Of a stretch of 64,000 nucleotides of DNA, positions 24,497-32,767 are shown in pieces. Made by a program: the position numbers and the translations under genes. Every line of letters begins with the position of its first letter. Within the stretch, counting starts at the first letter, position 1. The stretch covers positions 186,001-250,000 of the forward strand of contig NZ_JOFX01000004.1 in the NCBI RefSeq assembly GCF_000719345.1, in the 5' to 3' direction. The notes beneath the pieces are model-generated. The model saw only the letters and a list, made by a program, of their open reading frames with translations. It made no database searches and had not been told where the DNA came from. Source of the stretch: Streptomyces sp. NRRL F-2664 (lineage in GTDB: Bacteria; Actinomycetota; Actinomycetes; Streptomycetales; Streptomycetaceae).

Positions 24497-25008
24497 GGCG
24501 TCCGCCTTTCCACCTGGTGCGATTCGCCAAATAGCATCGCAAACCCCCAGATCGTGCTGCGCCGCCATCAAGGAATCCACATCTACACGCACACGTGGAT
24601 GCATGTCCAGCATTGCCCAGGTGGGAATCCTGGTGTCCGTGAGGCGGCAACTCACCGTCGGGCCAAGGCTAGAACTTGGCCGGAAAAAGCCGGAAGCCGT
24701 CGGTTTTTGAGGTCGACTGGACGAGCTCCGCAGGGGGGTCGGGTACGTACTCGGTGGTGGCCGAGGTCAGTTGGCGTACCGGGAACCACTCGGTCGCGGG
24801 CCGTCGTCCTCAGTGACGGCAGCCGGTCTCGGCAGTCGGCGCGGGTCGCGCTCCATCCCCGCCGGACGTTTGATGGACCCGTAAGAAACTGCACGAACCG
24901 TGTGCACCTGCCCCTGCCGGACAGTGACGCGAAACATGTACGTGTGGTGAGTCACCGGTTACATGGTGTGATGTGGCCCTCGGCGTTCAACGGAAAGGAC
25001 GAGCGCTC
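24497..25008. other. Gene-free interval, divergent promoter region
   Basis: This 512-bp gap lies between the minus-strand phosphatase and the plus-strand PrimPol-like gene. I see no RNA gene and no ORF with proper codon bias (an 80-residue minus-strand reading is arginine-rich shadow). An 11-bp palindrome GGTGAGTCACC lies at 24946-24956, about 50 bp before the PrimPol-like start, and could be an operator. Confidence 0.45.
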
Positions 25009-25767
25009 ATGCGCGAGATCCTCGGAAGGCGTCTCCAGCGGCTCCGCGATCGCTTGCAATCCCTGCGCCCCGTCCGGGTGCGCAGCGACGGCACGTCCGC
25101 TCTCCTCGATGCGGCGCTCACCTGCGCCACCACCTGGCAGTGGCCCGTCCTGCCCGGCGTCGGCCGGTCCGGTACGGACGGGTCGCGCTGCGCCTGCCCC
25201 GACCCCGACTGCGCCGTCCCGGGTGCCCATCCCTTCGATCCGGGTCTGCTCGCCGCCTCCACCGACCCCCGGATGGTGGCCTGGTGGTGGACCAACCGGC
25301 CCACCGCACCCGTCCTGATGGCGACCGGCGGTTCCGCCCCGTGCGCGGTGAGCCTCCCGGCCGGCGCGGCCGCACGGGCGCTCGTCCGGCTGGACGCGCA
25401 GGGCCTGCGGCTCGGGCCGGTCGTCGCCACGCCCACCCGGTGGGCGCTACTGGTCGCGCCCTACTCCCTGGAGCGGCTCGGGGAGCTCCTCTACGCCAAG
25501 GACCACGTGCCCTCCTCGCTGCGGTTCCACGGCGAGGGCGGCTACCTGCTGCTGCCGCCCTCGGCCGCCTCCAGCGGTGGTCACGTGCGCTGGGAGCGCG
25601 AACCGCGTCCGCTGCCGCCATGCCCGGCGGAGCAGAGGCTGTCGGCTGCGCGGCCGTCGCGGGCCCCGGGGACGCGGCTCTGGCTGCCCGACGTCGAGGC
25701 GGTCGTGGACGCACTGGTCGAAGCGAGCAGCGGCGCGCCCGGCGGCGGCAGCCGGCTCGCGTACTGA
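25009..25767 (+). CDS. PrimPol-like protein (bifunctional DNA primase/polymerase N-terminal domain)
   Basis: A 252-residue protein with the start of the Prim-Pol domain common in actinomycetes: QWPVLPGVG, then a cysteine-bearing CACPDPDCAVPGAHPFDPG, then MVAWWWTNRPTAPVLMATG. It ends in a less conserved region with LLLPPSA and a C-terminal helix. No helicase domain follows, so it is only the primase-like part. Many Streptomyces carry such stand-alone copies, and their role is unproven. I do not see a full set of catalytic acidic residues. The ATG at 25009 has a good ribosome site (GGAAAGGA). Confidence 0.72.
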   Translation: MREILGRRLQRLRDRLQSLRPVRVRSDGTSALLDAALTCATTWQWPVLPGVGRSGTDGSRCACPDPDCAVPGAHPFDPGLLAASTDPRMVAWWWTNRPTAPVLMATGGSAPCAVSLPAGAAARALVRLDAQGLRLGPVVATPTRWALLVAPYSLERLGELLYAKDHVPSSLRFHGEGGYLLLPPSAASSGGHVRWEREPRPLPPCPAEQRLSAARPSRAPGTRLWLPDVEAVVDALVEASSGAPGGGSRLAY

Positions 25768-25863
25768 TCTGCGGGGCCCGCAGGGTCACTCGTACGGGTG
25801 CCAGCGGGGCGAGTTTCCAAGGGAATTGGGCGCGGGCATCTCCGCGCCCCTTTCCCGCATCGC

Positions 25864-25869
25864 TATCTT
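25864..25869 (+). promoter_or_regulatory. -10 hexamer, likely leaderless promoter
   Basis: TATCTT lies exactly 6 nt before the ATG at 25876, with no ribosome site between. It fixes the start of the small exported protein. Confidence 0.45.
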
Positions 25870-25875
25870 CGGCGA

Positions 25876-26445
25876 ATGAATCTCCGCCTGATCGGTATCG
25901 GCGCCGGTGTGCTGATCATCTTGTCGCTCCCGCTCGCCGGCGCGATCGCCGGGCCTGATTTTGCCGGTCAGGACGACGGAAAGGGCGGCGGCCTGTTCAG
26001 GACCCTCGGCCTTTCGGAACCGGCCTCCACGGCTTCCGCGCCGGCCGCCCGTGCGGCGGCGCCCGCCGCCGGGCAGCCGGGCCCGGCGGAGCAGCCCCGT
26101 ACGGATTCCCGGTGCGGGCCCGAGCTGTCCTCTCCCCAGGGGCTGGAGGCGCAGACCTGCGTGCTGGTGGCCGAAGGCCGGACGTGGGGCAGGAGTTACT
26201 ACCGGAACACGAGTGGTCGTGCCCTGGACGCCGTGCTGACGGTGATGGGCCCGGCCGGGCGCACGGTGCAGATCCGCTGCGCGGTCGGCGCGGGCGACGA
26301 GCCCGGTCTGTGCGAGACGCCGAAGGAGGACTCGGCCGGGGAACCGGAGAGTTACTCCGCCGTTGCGGAGTTTGCAGTTCCGGATGATGAAGGGCCGCTG
26401 CTTCTGCGGTCCGGAAGCAACTCACCGGCACCGGGTGACGGTTGA
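25876..26445 (+). CDS. Exported protein of unknown function
   Basis: A 189-residue protein that I do not recognise. A short N-terminal hydrophobic segment (residues about 4-25) is a signal peptide or anchor. An Ala/Pro-rich linker follows (residues 50-75), then a folded region with four cysteines (SRCGPEL, QTCVLVA, IRCAVG, LCETP) that may form two disulfides outside the cell. The pattern resembles small secreted beta-sandwich proteins of Streptomyces. The ATG at 25876 fits both the signal peptide and the -10 hexamer 6 nt upstream. Confidence 0.72.
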   Translation: MNLRLIGIGAGVLIILSLPLAGAIAGPDFAGQDDGKGGGLFRTLGLSEPASTASAPAARAAAPAAGQPGPAEQPRTDSRCGPELSSPQGLEAQTCVLVAEGRTWGRSYYRNTSGRALDAVLTVMGPAGRTVQIRCAVGAGDEPGLCETPKEDSAGEPESYSAVAEFAVPDDEGPLLLRSGSNSPAPGDG

Positions 26446-26465
26446 CCACCGCCATAAATGGAAGG

Positions 26466-26505
26466 GCCCGGTCGCTGGCGACGGGGGATGCACCAGCGAC
26501 CGGGC
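26466..26505. terminator. Hairpin between convergent genes
   Basis: Perfect 13-bp arms GCCCGGTCGCTGG (26466-26478) and complement (26493-26505) around a 14-nt loop. They lie between the exported-protein gene (+) and the DUF5926 gene (-). Confidence 0.7.
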
Positions 26506-26627
26506 TACAAGAACGGTAACAAGAGATCGCCTGTTCGCAAATTCGATCTCTGATATTCAGACACCGATTTGCAGACGATTAGCGGGAGTTGTGACTCCGG
26601 TCACCGGCTGCGCGCGTGCGCGTGGCG

Positions 26628-27602
26628 TCAGCTGAGGGTCACCTGGCGGTTGGTGAGACCCCCGCGCGCCCGGCGCTCCTCGGTGGTCAGCGGAGCGTCC
26701 GTCGCCAGTGCCCTGGCCAGCCGCTCGGCGAACTCCGCCGCCGGCTTCTCGACGTCGTCGGCGCTCACTCCGGTCGGCAGGTCCCAGACCGGGACCATCA
26801 GCCCGTGGGCGCGGAAGGAGCCGACGAGCTTGGTGCCCTCACCCAGCGAGGAGGTGCCGGCCGCGTGCAGCCGCGCGAGGGCGTCGAGCAGCTTCTCCTC
26901 GGGGTGCGGCATGACCCAGCGCAGGTGGTTCTTGTCCGGCGTCTCGCACCAGTAGGCGGCGTCGACGCCGGTCAGCTTGACGGTGGGGATGGCGGCCGCG
27001 TTCGCGCGCTCCAGCGAGGCGGCGATCTCCGGGGAGGCGTTCTGGCCGCCCTCGGACTCCGGAATCCAGAATTCGAAGCCGCTGTGAACAACCGGCTCGA
27101 AACCGCCGTCGGCGTCCAGGAGATCCTGAAGTCGCGGCCCCTCGGCGTTGACCCGCCGGGCAGCGACCGGAGTTCCCGGCTCCGCAACGAGCGCCCGCTC
27201 CAGGGTGTCGGCCATGTCACGGCTCAGGTCCCCGGAGGACGTCTCGTTCTGCAGGCCGAGCAGGACGGACCCGTCCTCGCGGCGGAGCGCCGGCCAGGCC
27301 ATGGGCAGTACGGTCACCAGCGTGACGGAGGGGACGCCCTCCGGCAGGCCGCCCTTCAGCGACAGCGGGACGGTGGCCGCGGGCACCAGCTCGCGCAGCG
27401 CGACCCAGTCGCACTCGCCCGGCAGGCCCTCGAAGGGACGCCTGACGTGCTCGGTGACCGCGTGTGCGGCGGCCGCGCCGTGGCAGGCCTTGTAGCGGCG
27501 CCCGGATCCGCAGGGGCAGGGCTCGCGTGCGCCGACGACGGGGATCTCACCGTTGTCGAGCTGCGGCTTTGCGGACTTGGCTGCGGGGCGCTTCTTGGCC
27601 AT
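26628..27602 (-). CDS. DUF5926 protein with SEC-C zinc motif
   Basis: A 324-residue protein. Near the N-terminus is a SEC-C motif ([15 protein letters not shown], about residues 28-42), the zinc-binding motif also found at the C-terminus of SecA. The rest matches the actinobacterial DUF5926 family, with [14 protein letters not shown] and [20 protein letters not shown] stretches. The start MAKKRPAAK is typical of this family. The function is unknown; the basic start and zinc motif suggest a ribosome, SecA or nucleic acid contact, but this is inference. Confidence 0.85.
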   Translation of the reverse strand: MAKKRPAAKSAKPQLDNGEIPVVGAREPCPCGSGRRYKACHGAAAAHAVTEHVRRPFEGLPGECDWVALRELVPAATVPLSLKGGLPEGVPSVTLVTVLPMAWPALRREDGSVLLGLQNETSSGDLSRDMADTLERALVAEPGTPVAARRVNAEGPRLQDLLDADGGFEPVVHSGFEFWIPESEGGQNASPEIAASLERANAAAIPTVKLTGVDAAYWCETPDKNHLRWVMPHPEEKLLDALARLHAAGTSSLGEGTKLVGSFRAHGLMVPVWDLPTGVSADDVEKPAAEFAERLARALATDAPLTTEERRARGGLTNRQVTLS

Positions 27603-27837
27603 CGTGCGTGTCTCCCGGTTGCGGCGGTACGGCGTCGTGTCTGGGCGCGAGCCTAGCCGTTCGTACCGCCGGAACCGGTGGGGTGCGGCCGGGAGCACGG
27701 TCGGCGTGCGCTCCCGGACGGCCGCCTGTGCGGAAGACCGGTACTGCTGTGCTGAGGGTGAGCGGTTGTGCGGATGCGGTCGGGGGTCCCGGCGTCGCAG
27801 ACCCGATGCCACGGGGTCCCGTTGGCGGATCCCTGAA

Positions 27838-28353
27838 TCACACGTCGAGATCGTCGAACGCCGCACTGAAGTCGATCGCCGGGGGCGCAACGCGCGTAGC
27901 GAAATCCTCGTGCCGGGGCCCACAGGCGACGATCACCCAGACGGTGACCTCACCCGCCGCTCCGTCCCGGACACCCCAGTCCTGGGCGAGGGCGCTGATG
28001 ATGTTCAGCCCCCGGCCGCCGCGTGCGGTGACCGAGGGCGTGGAAGGAACAGGCCGGGTCGGCCCACCCCCGTCCGTGACCTCGACCGTCAGCCGCCCCG
28101 TGCTGTCGACGCGCCATGCGGCGCGTATCTCCCCGTCCCCGACCTCCCGCGCACCCAGCGGCCTGCCGTGTCGACAAGCGTTGCTGAGCAGTTCGGAAAG
28201 GATCAGTACGGCATCGTCCACGACCGATTCGGCCACTCCGCTGATGCGCAATTGCTCGCGCATCCGGTGCCTGGCCTCGCCCACGCCCGCAGGACCATGG
28301 CGTACGTCCATGCACGACGACGTGGGCACTTCCTGTGCCACCACCAACGCCAC
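27838..28353 (-). CDS. RsbW-like HATPase (regulatory)
   Basis: A 171-residue GHKL ATPase of the anti-sigma type. The N-box is [14 protein letters not shown], the G1 box is VTDGGGP, and the G2 region is [11 protein letters not shown]. The start is set by a perfect AAGGAGG ribosome site 7 nt before a GTG at 28353. The longer reading from an ATG at 28380 would place that site inside the coding sequence. It is the second such ATPase within 7 kb, with the PP2C phosphatase between. No sigma or anti-anti-sigma gene is adjacent. Confidence 0.85.
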   Translation of the reverse strand: MALVVAQEVPTSSCMDVRHGPAGVGEARHRMREQLRISGVAESVVDDAVLILSELLSNACRHGRPLGAREVGDGEIRAAWRVDSTGRLTVEVTDGGGPTRPVPSTPSVTARGGRGLNIISALAQDWGVRDGAAGEVTVWVIVACGPRHEDFATRVAPPAIDFSAAFDDLDV

Positions 28354-28524
28354 CCCCGGAACCTCCTTAGCCCCACGCATGGTCTGGATGCCCCTTTGGC
28401 CTGGACCGGAAACCGATCAGGCAGGCCGCTCCGACGCATTCACACCGACCGAATGCGGAGCGGATGCGCCGGAGCACACCCTGTGACGAGGGCGACCGGG
28501 GTGGCGGGTGCGCAAATGGGGACG

Positions 28525-29325
28525 TCAGCGCCCCAGTTGGGACAGCACCTGGCGAGGTCTGTTCGTGATGATCGCTTCTACCCCCATATCGGCGCACAGT
28601 TGAACGTCCTTCGGTTCGTTCACTGTCCATACGTGCACGGAATGCCCAGCGTCCTGGAGTCTGCGGATGTAGCCGGGGTGGTTGCGGACGATCCGCATCC
28701 CGGGCCCGGCGATCGTCGCCCCGGCCGGCAGCCGGCCGTCGCGCATCCGCGGTGAGATGAACTGCATCAGGTACACGGTCGGGACCGTCGGCGAGGCGGC
28801 CCGCACCCGGTGCAGGGAGCGCGCGGAGAAACTCATGACGCGGACCGGATGCGGGCCCTCGGCCGGCGGCGCGTCCAGGCCGAAGCGCTTGAGCAGGTGG
28901 AGGAGGCGCTCCTCCACCTGTCCGGCCCAGCGGGTCGGGTGCTTCGTCTCGATCGCGAGCTGTACCGGCCGGTCGGCGTCCGACACCAGCTCCAGCAGGC
29001 GCTCCAGGGTGAGGACGGAGGTGCGCTCCGGATCGGCGTCCCAGTCGGGGGACTCCTCGCGGTCCTTCCAGGAGCCGAAGTCCAGGGCGGCGAGATCGGC
29101 CAGCTCCAGGGCGGAGACGGCGCCACGGCCGTTCGAGGTGCGGTTCACCCGGCGGTCGTGGACCAGGACCAGATGGCCGTCGGCAGTGAGTCGGACATCG
29201 CATTCGAGCGCGTCCGCGCCGTCCTCGATGGCCTTGCGGTACGCGGCCAGGGTGTGCTCGGGGGCGTCCTCCGAAGCACCGCGGTGGGCGACGACCTGGA
29301 TGGTGCGCGGCATTGCGTGGGTCAC
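28525..29325 (-). CDS. Glycerophosphodiester phosphodiesterase
   Basis: A 266-residue TIM-barrel enzyme of the GDPD family, which cleaves glycerophosphodiesters to glycerol-3-phosphate and an alcohol. The catalytic motif region is VVAHRGASEDAPEHT, followed by LECDVRLTADGHLVLVHD, with the metal-binding Glu and Asp and the two His. The C-terminal IITNRPRQVL is typical. No signal peptide is seen, so it is cytoplasmic. The start may be GTG 29325 or ATG 29313; neither has a strong ribosome site. Confidence 0.93.
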   Translation of the reverse strand: MTHAMPRTIQVVAHRGASEDAPEHTLAAYRKAIEDGADALECDVRLTADGHLVLVHDRRVNRTSNGRGAVSALELADLAALDFGSWKDREESPDWDADPERTSVLTLERLLELVSDADRPVQLAIETKHPTRWAGQVEERLLHLLKRFGLDAPPAEGPHPVRVMSFSARSLHRVRAASPTVPTVYLMQFISPRMRDGRLPAGATIAGPGMRIVRNHPGYIRRLQDAGHSVHVWTVNEPKDVQLCADMGVEAIITNRPRQVLSQLGR

Positions 29326-29468
29326 CGGGTCATGGTGCCACCGTCAGCCCCCCGGCGGTCCAGGTCCGGCCCTGCGAGTGCATCCGAAATGCCGGACATA
29401 AAGAATGGGTGCAGATGCACAGGTCCGGCTTACAGTGCTCTGACGGGGCATGGGAAAAACTTTGCCTC

Positions 29469-29494
29469 GGAACTTGTACGGCACGTCGAACGTT
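29469..29494 (+). promoter_or_regulatory. Candidate ECF-sigma promoter of the HtrA gene
   Basis: GGAACTT (29469-29475), a 15-nt spacer, then CGTT. This resembles envelope-stress ECF promoters (GGAACTT then CGTC). It lies 56 bp before the protease start. It is a pattern match only. Confidence 0.35.
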
Positions 29495-29549
29495 CAGCCG
29501 GATCGATATCGCCAGATTCTGCAGCTGTGTGTGACGAGGAGAGAGAGCT

Positions 29550-31145
29550 GTGAGCACCGAGAACGAGGGCACCGCGGCCCCCACACCCCCCGCGGCCCCG
29601 TCCGTAACCCCTGCTCAGGGCTCCGAGACGGCGGCGCCGGCCACCGCGCCGCGGCCGGACCACGCCCCGCAGGACACCACCCCGGTCCCCCCGGCCCCGC
29701 CGGCCGCACCCCCCGCCGTACCGGCCGCCGCTCCGGCGCCCGCCGCCGGTGAGCCGGTGACCCAGCAGCTCCCGCCGACGGCCGCGCCGGGCGGCGAGCC
29801 GACCCAGCAGATTCCGCCCGCGCCCGCCGCGCAGGCTTCCGGCTACGGCCAGACCCCGGCCTACGGCCAGGACACCGCCTACGGCCACGCACCCGCTCCG
29901 GCCGCCCACTCGGCCGAGGGCTGGCCGCCCCCGCCGCCCACCGTTCCGGCGTACGGCGCCGGGGGCGCGGGCGGCGGCGGCCCGGTCTGGGGCGTCCACC
30001 CCACCGACGGCGCTCCCGCGCCGAAGTCCAAGGGCAAGGGCGGTCTGATCGCGGCCGTGCTCGTGGCGGCCCTCGTCGCCGGCGGCATCGGCGGCAGCGT
30101 CGGCTACTGGGCCGCCGAACGCAGCAACAGCGGCACCGGCTCGACCACGATCAGCGCGACCAACACCCCGAAGGACCTCAAGCGCGAGGCCGGCTCCATC
30201 GCCGGCCTCGCCGCGGGCGCCCTGCCCAGCGTGGTCACCATCGAGGCCTCGGCCGGGGACGGCGAGGGCGGCACCGGCACCGGCTTCGTCTACGACCAGC
30301 AGGGACACATCCTCACCAACAACCACGTGGTGGCCTCCGCCGCGAACGGCGGGAAGCTCTTCGCGACCTTCTCCGACGGCAAGCGGTACGACGCCGAGGT
30401 GGTCGGCCGCGCCCAGGGCTACGACGTCGCCGTGCTCAAGCTGAAGAACCCGCCGGCCGGCCTCAAGCCGCTGCCGCTCGGCGACTCCGACAAGGTCGCG
30501 GTCGGCGACGCCACGATCGCGATCGGCGCCCCCTTCGGCCTGTCCAACACCGTCACCACCGGCATCGTCAGCGCCAAGAACCGCCCGGTCGCCTCCGGTG
30601 ACGGCACGGGCAGCAAGAACTCGTACATGAGCGCGCTGCAGACGGACGCCTCGATCAACCCGGGCAACTCCGGCGGTCCGCTGCTCGACGGCCGCGGCGC
30701 CGTGATCGGCATCAACTCCGCCATCCAGTCCGCAGGAAACGGCGGCTTCGGCGGCGGCCAGGCCGGTTCCATCGGCCTCGGCTTCGCCATCCCGATCAAC
30801 CAGGCCAAGAACGTGGCCGAGTCCCTGATCAAGACGGGCAAGCCGGTCTACCCGGTGATCTCGGTCTCCGTGGACCTCCAGGCGAAGACCGAGGGCGCGA
30901 AGATCTCCGAGCAGGGCGCGGCCGCCAACGAGCTGGTCGACCCCAACGGTCCGGCGGGCAAGGCGGGACTCAAGCCCGGCGACATCATCACCGAGTTCGG
31001 CGGCAAGCCGGTGGACAGCGGCCCGACCCTGATCAGCATGATCTGGACGTACAAGCCCGGCGACACCGTGAAGCTGACCTACCTGCGCGACGGCAAGCCG
31101 ACCACCGTCGACATCACGCTCGGCTCCAGGATCGGCGACAAGTAG
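29550..31145 (+). CDS. HtrA/DegP-type trypsin-like serine protease with PDZ domain
   Basis: A 531-residue membrane-anchored protease. About 155 cytoplasmic residues rich in Pro and Ala, with two copies of YGQ-type short repeats, precede one membrane helix (about 163-185). The external protease domain has the triad His in TNNHVV (about 256), Asp in YDVAVLKL (about 292) and Ser in NPGNSGGPL (about 373). A PDZ domain ends the protein (AGLKPGDIITEFGGKPV). It degrades or refolds misfolded extracytoplasmic proteins. GTG 29550 follows GAGGAGAGAGAG. A possible ECF promoter lies upstream, and a strong hairpin follows. Confidence 0.95.
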   Translation: MSTENEGTAAPTPPAAPSVTPAQGSETAAPATAPRPDHAPQDTTPVPPAPPAAPPAVPAAAPAPAAGEPVTQQLPPTAAPGGEPTQQIPPAPAAQASGYGQTPAYGQDTAYGHAPAPAAHSAEGWPPPPPTVPAYGAGGAGGGGPVWGVHPTDGAPAPKSKGKGGLIAAVLVAALVAGGIGGSVGYWAAERSNSGTGSTTISATNTPKDLKREAGSIAGLAAGALPSVVTIEASAGDGEGGTGTGFVYDQQGHILTNNHVVASAANGGKLFATFSDGKRYDAEVVGRAQGYDVAVLKLKNPPAGLKPLPLGDSDKVAVGDATIAIGAPFGLSNTVTTGIVSAKNRPVASGDGTGSKNSYMSALQTDASINPGNSGGPLLDGRGAVIGINSAIQSAGNGGFGGGQAGSIGLGFAIPINQAKNVAESLIKTGKPVYPVISVSVDLQAKTEGAKISEQGAAANELVDPNGPAGKAGLKPGDIITEFGGKPVDSGPTLISMIWTYKPGDTVKLTYLRDGKPTTVDITLGSRIGDK

Positions 31146-31174
31146 CACCCCGGCCACGGCAGTGGCCCGGTGAG

Positions 31175-31210
31175 GAGGGGCCGTGGGCGGGATTCCGCCC
31201 ACGGCCCCTC
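31175..31210 (+). terminator. Strong terminator of the HtrA gene
   Basis: Perfect 16-bp stem, GAGGGGCCGTGGGCGG and complement, with loop GATT. It ends 11 bp before the -10 hexamer of the LysR gene, so terminator and next promoter are packed together. Confidence 0.85.
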
Positions 31211-31221
31211 CAACGTCCGCT

Positions 31222-31227
31222 TATGCT
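31222..31227 (+). promoter_or_regulatory. -10 hexamer, likely leaderless promoter of the LysR gene
   Basis: TATGCT lies exactly 6 nt before the GTG at 31234, with no ribosome site between. It supports the GTG start. Confidence 0.5.
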
Positions 31228-31233
31228 TCGCTC

Positions 31234-32139
31234 GTGTTCGATTCTCGGCACATACGGACGTTCCACACGGTGGTCGCCTCCGGTTCCTACTCGGCGGCCG
31301 CGCGCGTGCTGGGGTACACCCAGCCCGCCATCACCCAGCAGATGAAAGCGCTCGAACGCGCCGTCGGCACACCGCTGTTCACGCGCGTGGGCCGCAAGAT
31401 GCAGCTCACCGAGGCCGGGGAGTCCCTCTCCCGGCACGCCGAGACCATCCTCGGCAACCTCTCAGCCGCCGAGGCGCAGTTGCGTGCCTACGCCCGCCTG
31501 CGCACCGGTCGCGTCAGGCTGTGCGGCTTCCCCAGCGCCAATGTGACCCTCGTGCCCGAAGCCCTGAGCGGTCTGGCCAAGGACCACCCCGGCATACAGG
31601 TGGAACTCCTGGAAGGAGAGCCGCCCGAGTCGCTGCGCCGGCTGGAGCGCGGCGAGTGCGACATCACCCTGGCCTTCACCTATCCCGGCCTGCACGAGGA
31701 GGTACCGGAGGAGGTCGCCGAGGTCAGGCTGCTGGAGGACCAGCTGACGGTGCTGCTGCCGACCGGGCACCCCCTCGCCCGGCGCCGGGCCGTGCACCTG
31801 GCCGACCTCGCCGAGGAACGGTGGATCGCGGGCTGCCCGCGCTGCCGGGCGAACCTGCTGCACGAGTGCGCGGAGCTGGGTTTCGTGCCCGACATCCGCT
31901 TCGCCACGGACGACAACCTCGTGGTGCAGAGCCTGGTGGCCCAGGGCCTGGGCGTGGCCATGATGCCCGCGTTGGTCCTGCCCTCGCTCTCGCTGAGCCG
32001 GGTCTGCGGACGCGCGCTCCAGCCCGCGGCGCGCCGGCACATCGCCGCCTACGTCTACCGTGACCATCTGCGGGTCCCGGCGACGGCCGTCGTGCTGAAC
32101 GCGTTGGAGCGGGTAGCCGCAAACCGGGTCGGCTGCTGA
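31234..32139 (+). CDS. LysR-family transcriptional regulator
   Basis: A 301-residue regulator. The N-terminal winged helix reads FDSRHIRTFHTVVASGSYSA, then AARVLGYTQPAITQQMKALE, followed by the linker helix and a C-terminal periplasmic-binding-type effector domain (residues about 90-295). The GTG at 31234 is set by the -10 hexamer 6 nt upstream; an in-frame ATG at 31183 lies inside the preceding terminator. The next genes on the strand are cysteine dioxygenase and a YeiH-like exporter. Since E. coli yeiH also neighbours a LysR gene, it may control sulfur or anion export here, by inference. Confidence 0.88.
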   Translation: MFDSRHIRTFHTVVASGSYSAAARVLGYTQPAITQQMKALERAVGTPLFTRVGRKMQLTEAGESLSRHAETILGNLSAAEAQLRAYARLRTGRVRLCGFPSANVTLVPEALSGLAKDHPGIQVELLEGEPPESLRRLERGECDITLAFTYPGLHEEVPEEVAEVRLLEDQLTVLLPTGHPLARRRAVHLADLAEERWIAGCPRCRANLLHECAELGFVPDIRFATDDNLVVQSLVAQGLGVAMMPALVLPSLSLSRVCGRALQPAARRHIAAYVYRDHLRVPATAVVLNALERVAANRVGC

Positions 32140-32218
32140 CCAACCCATAAGCGCTGCTTGGGATTTCCCGTCACAACTGTCGTTGGACGCGATGCAACCG
32201 CGCGCGCACGCTGCCCGT

Positions 32219-32767
32219 ATGACCACCACCACACCGGCCCGTACCACCACGAGGATGGCCGCCCTCGTCAGTGAGATCCGCACGGTCGTGGAGCGGGGAT
32301 TGGCTCCCGACCTCACCGCCTACCTGGTGGGCGAACGGCTTGCTCCGCACCTCGGGGCGCCCGACCTGTTGACGCCGACGCAGCAGGAGGGCGACCCCGA
32401 GCACTACCGCCAGCACATCCTCCACGCGGAGTCCGACGGCAGCTTCTCCGTGGTGGCGTTGGTGTGGCTCCCCGGACAGGAGACCTGCATCCACGACCAC
32501 GTGTCGTGGTGCGTGGCGGGCGTGCACCAGGGGGAGGAGAGCGAGCGCCGCTACCGCCTCGCCCCGGGCGTCGGCCCCGCCCGCCTGGTGGCGACCGAGG
32601 ACGTCGTCAACGGCCAGGGCGAGGTGTGTGGGTTCGCACCTCCCGGTGACATCCACAAGGTACGCAACTCCTGTCCCAACAAAGCGATATCCGTGCATGT
32701 CTACGGCGCCGACGTGGCTCGCCTGGGCACCAGCATCCGTCGCGTCTACAAGCTTCCCGTCGACTGA
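32219..32767 (+). CDS. Cysteine dioxygenase family protein
   Basis: A 182-residue cupin enzyme that oxidises cysteine to cysteine sulfinate using Fe(II) and oxygen. The iron ligands are the pair in ETCIHDHVSW and a third His in PPGDIHKVRN. The length fits bacterial type I cysteine dioxygenase. The ATG at 32219 is the best start by homology but has no ribosome site; CACGCT lies 6 nt upstream, one base off the leaderless pattern, so an upstream ATG (32183 or 32192) cannot be excluded. The stop overlaps the start of the YeiH-like gene by one base, linking cysteine breakdown with export of a sulfur anion. Confidence 0.88.
   Translation: MTTTTPARTTTRMAALVSEIRTVVERGLAPDLTAYLVGERLAPHLGAPDLLTPTQQEGDPEHYRQHILHAESDGSFSVVALVWLPGQETCIHDHVSWCVAGVHQGEESERRYRLAPGVGPARLVATEDVVNGQGEVCGFAPPGDIHKVRNSCPNKAISVHVYGADVARLGTSIRRVYKLPVD

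Noticed and set aside
24497..24655. N-terminal extension of the GAF-PP2C phosphatase
   Set aside because: The third codon positions are not GC-rich there, and a good ribosome site (GGAAAGG) precedes the internal ATG at 24496.
24652..24894. 80-residue minus-strand reading
   Set aside because: Arginine-rich composition without motif or ribosome site; a shadow.
29430..31202. Minus-strand open frame of 590 codons
   Set aside because: Antisense to the HtrA protease gene, with low-complexity Gly/Val/Arg sequence. No family features.
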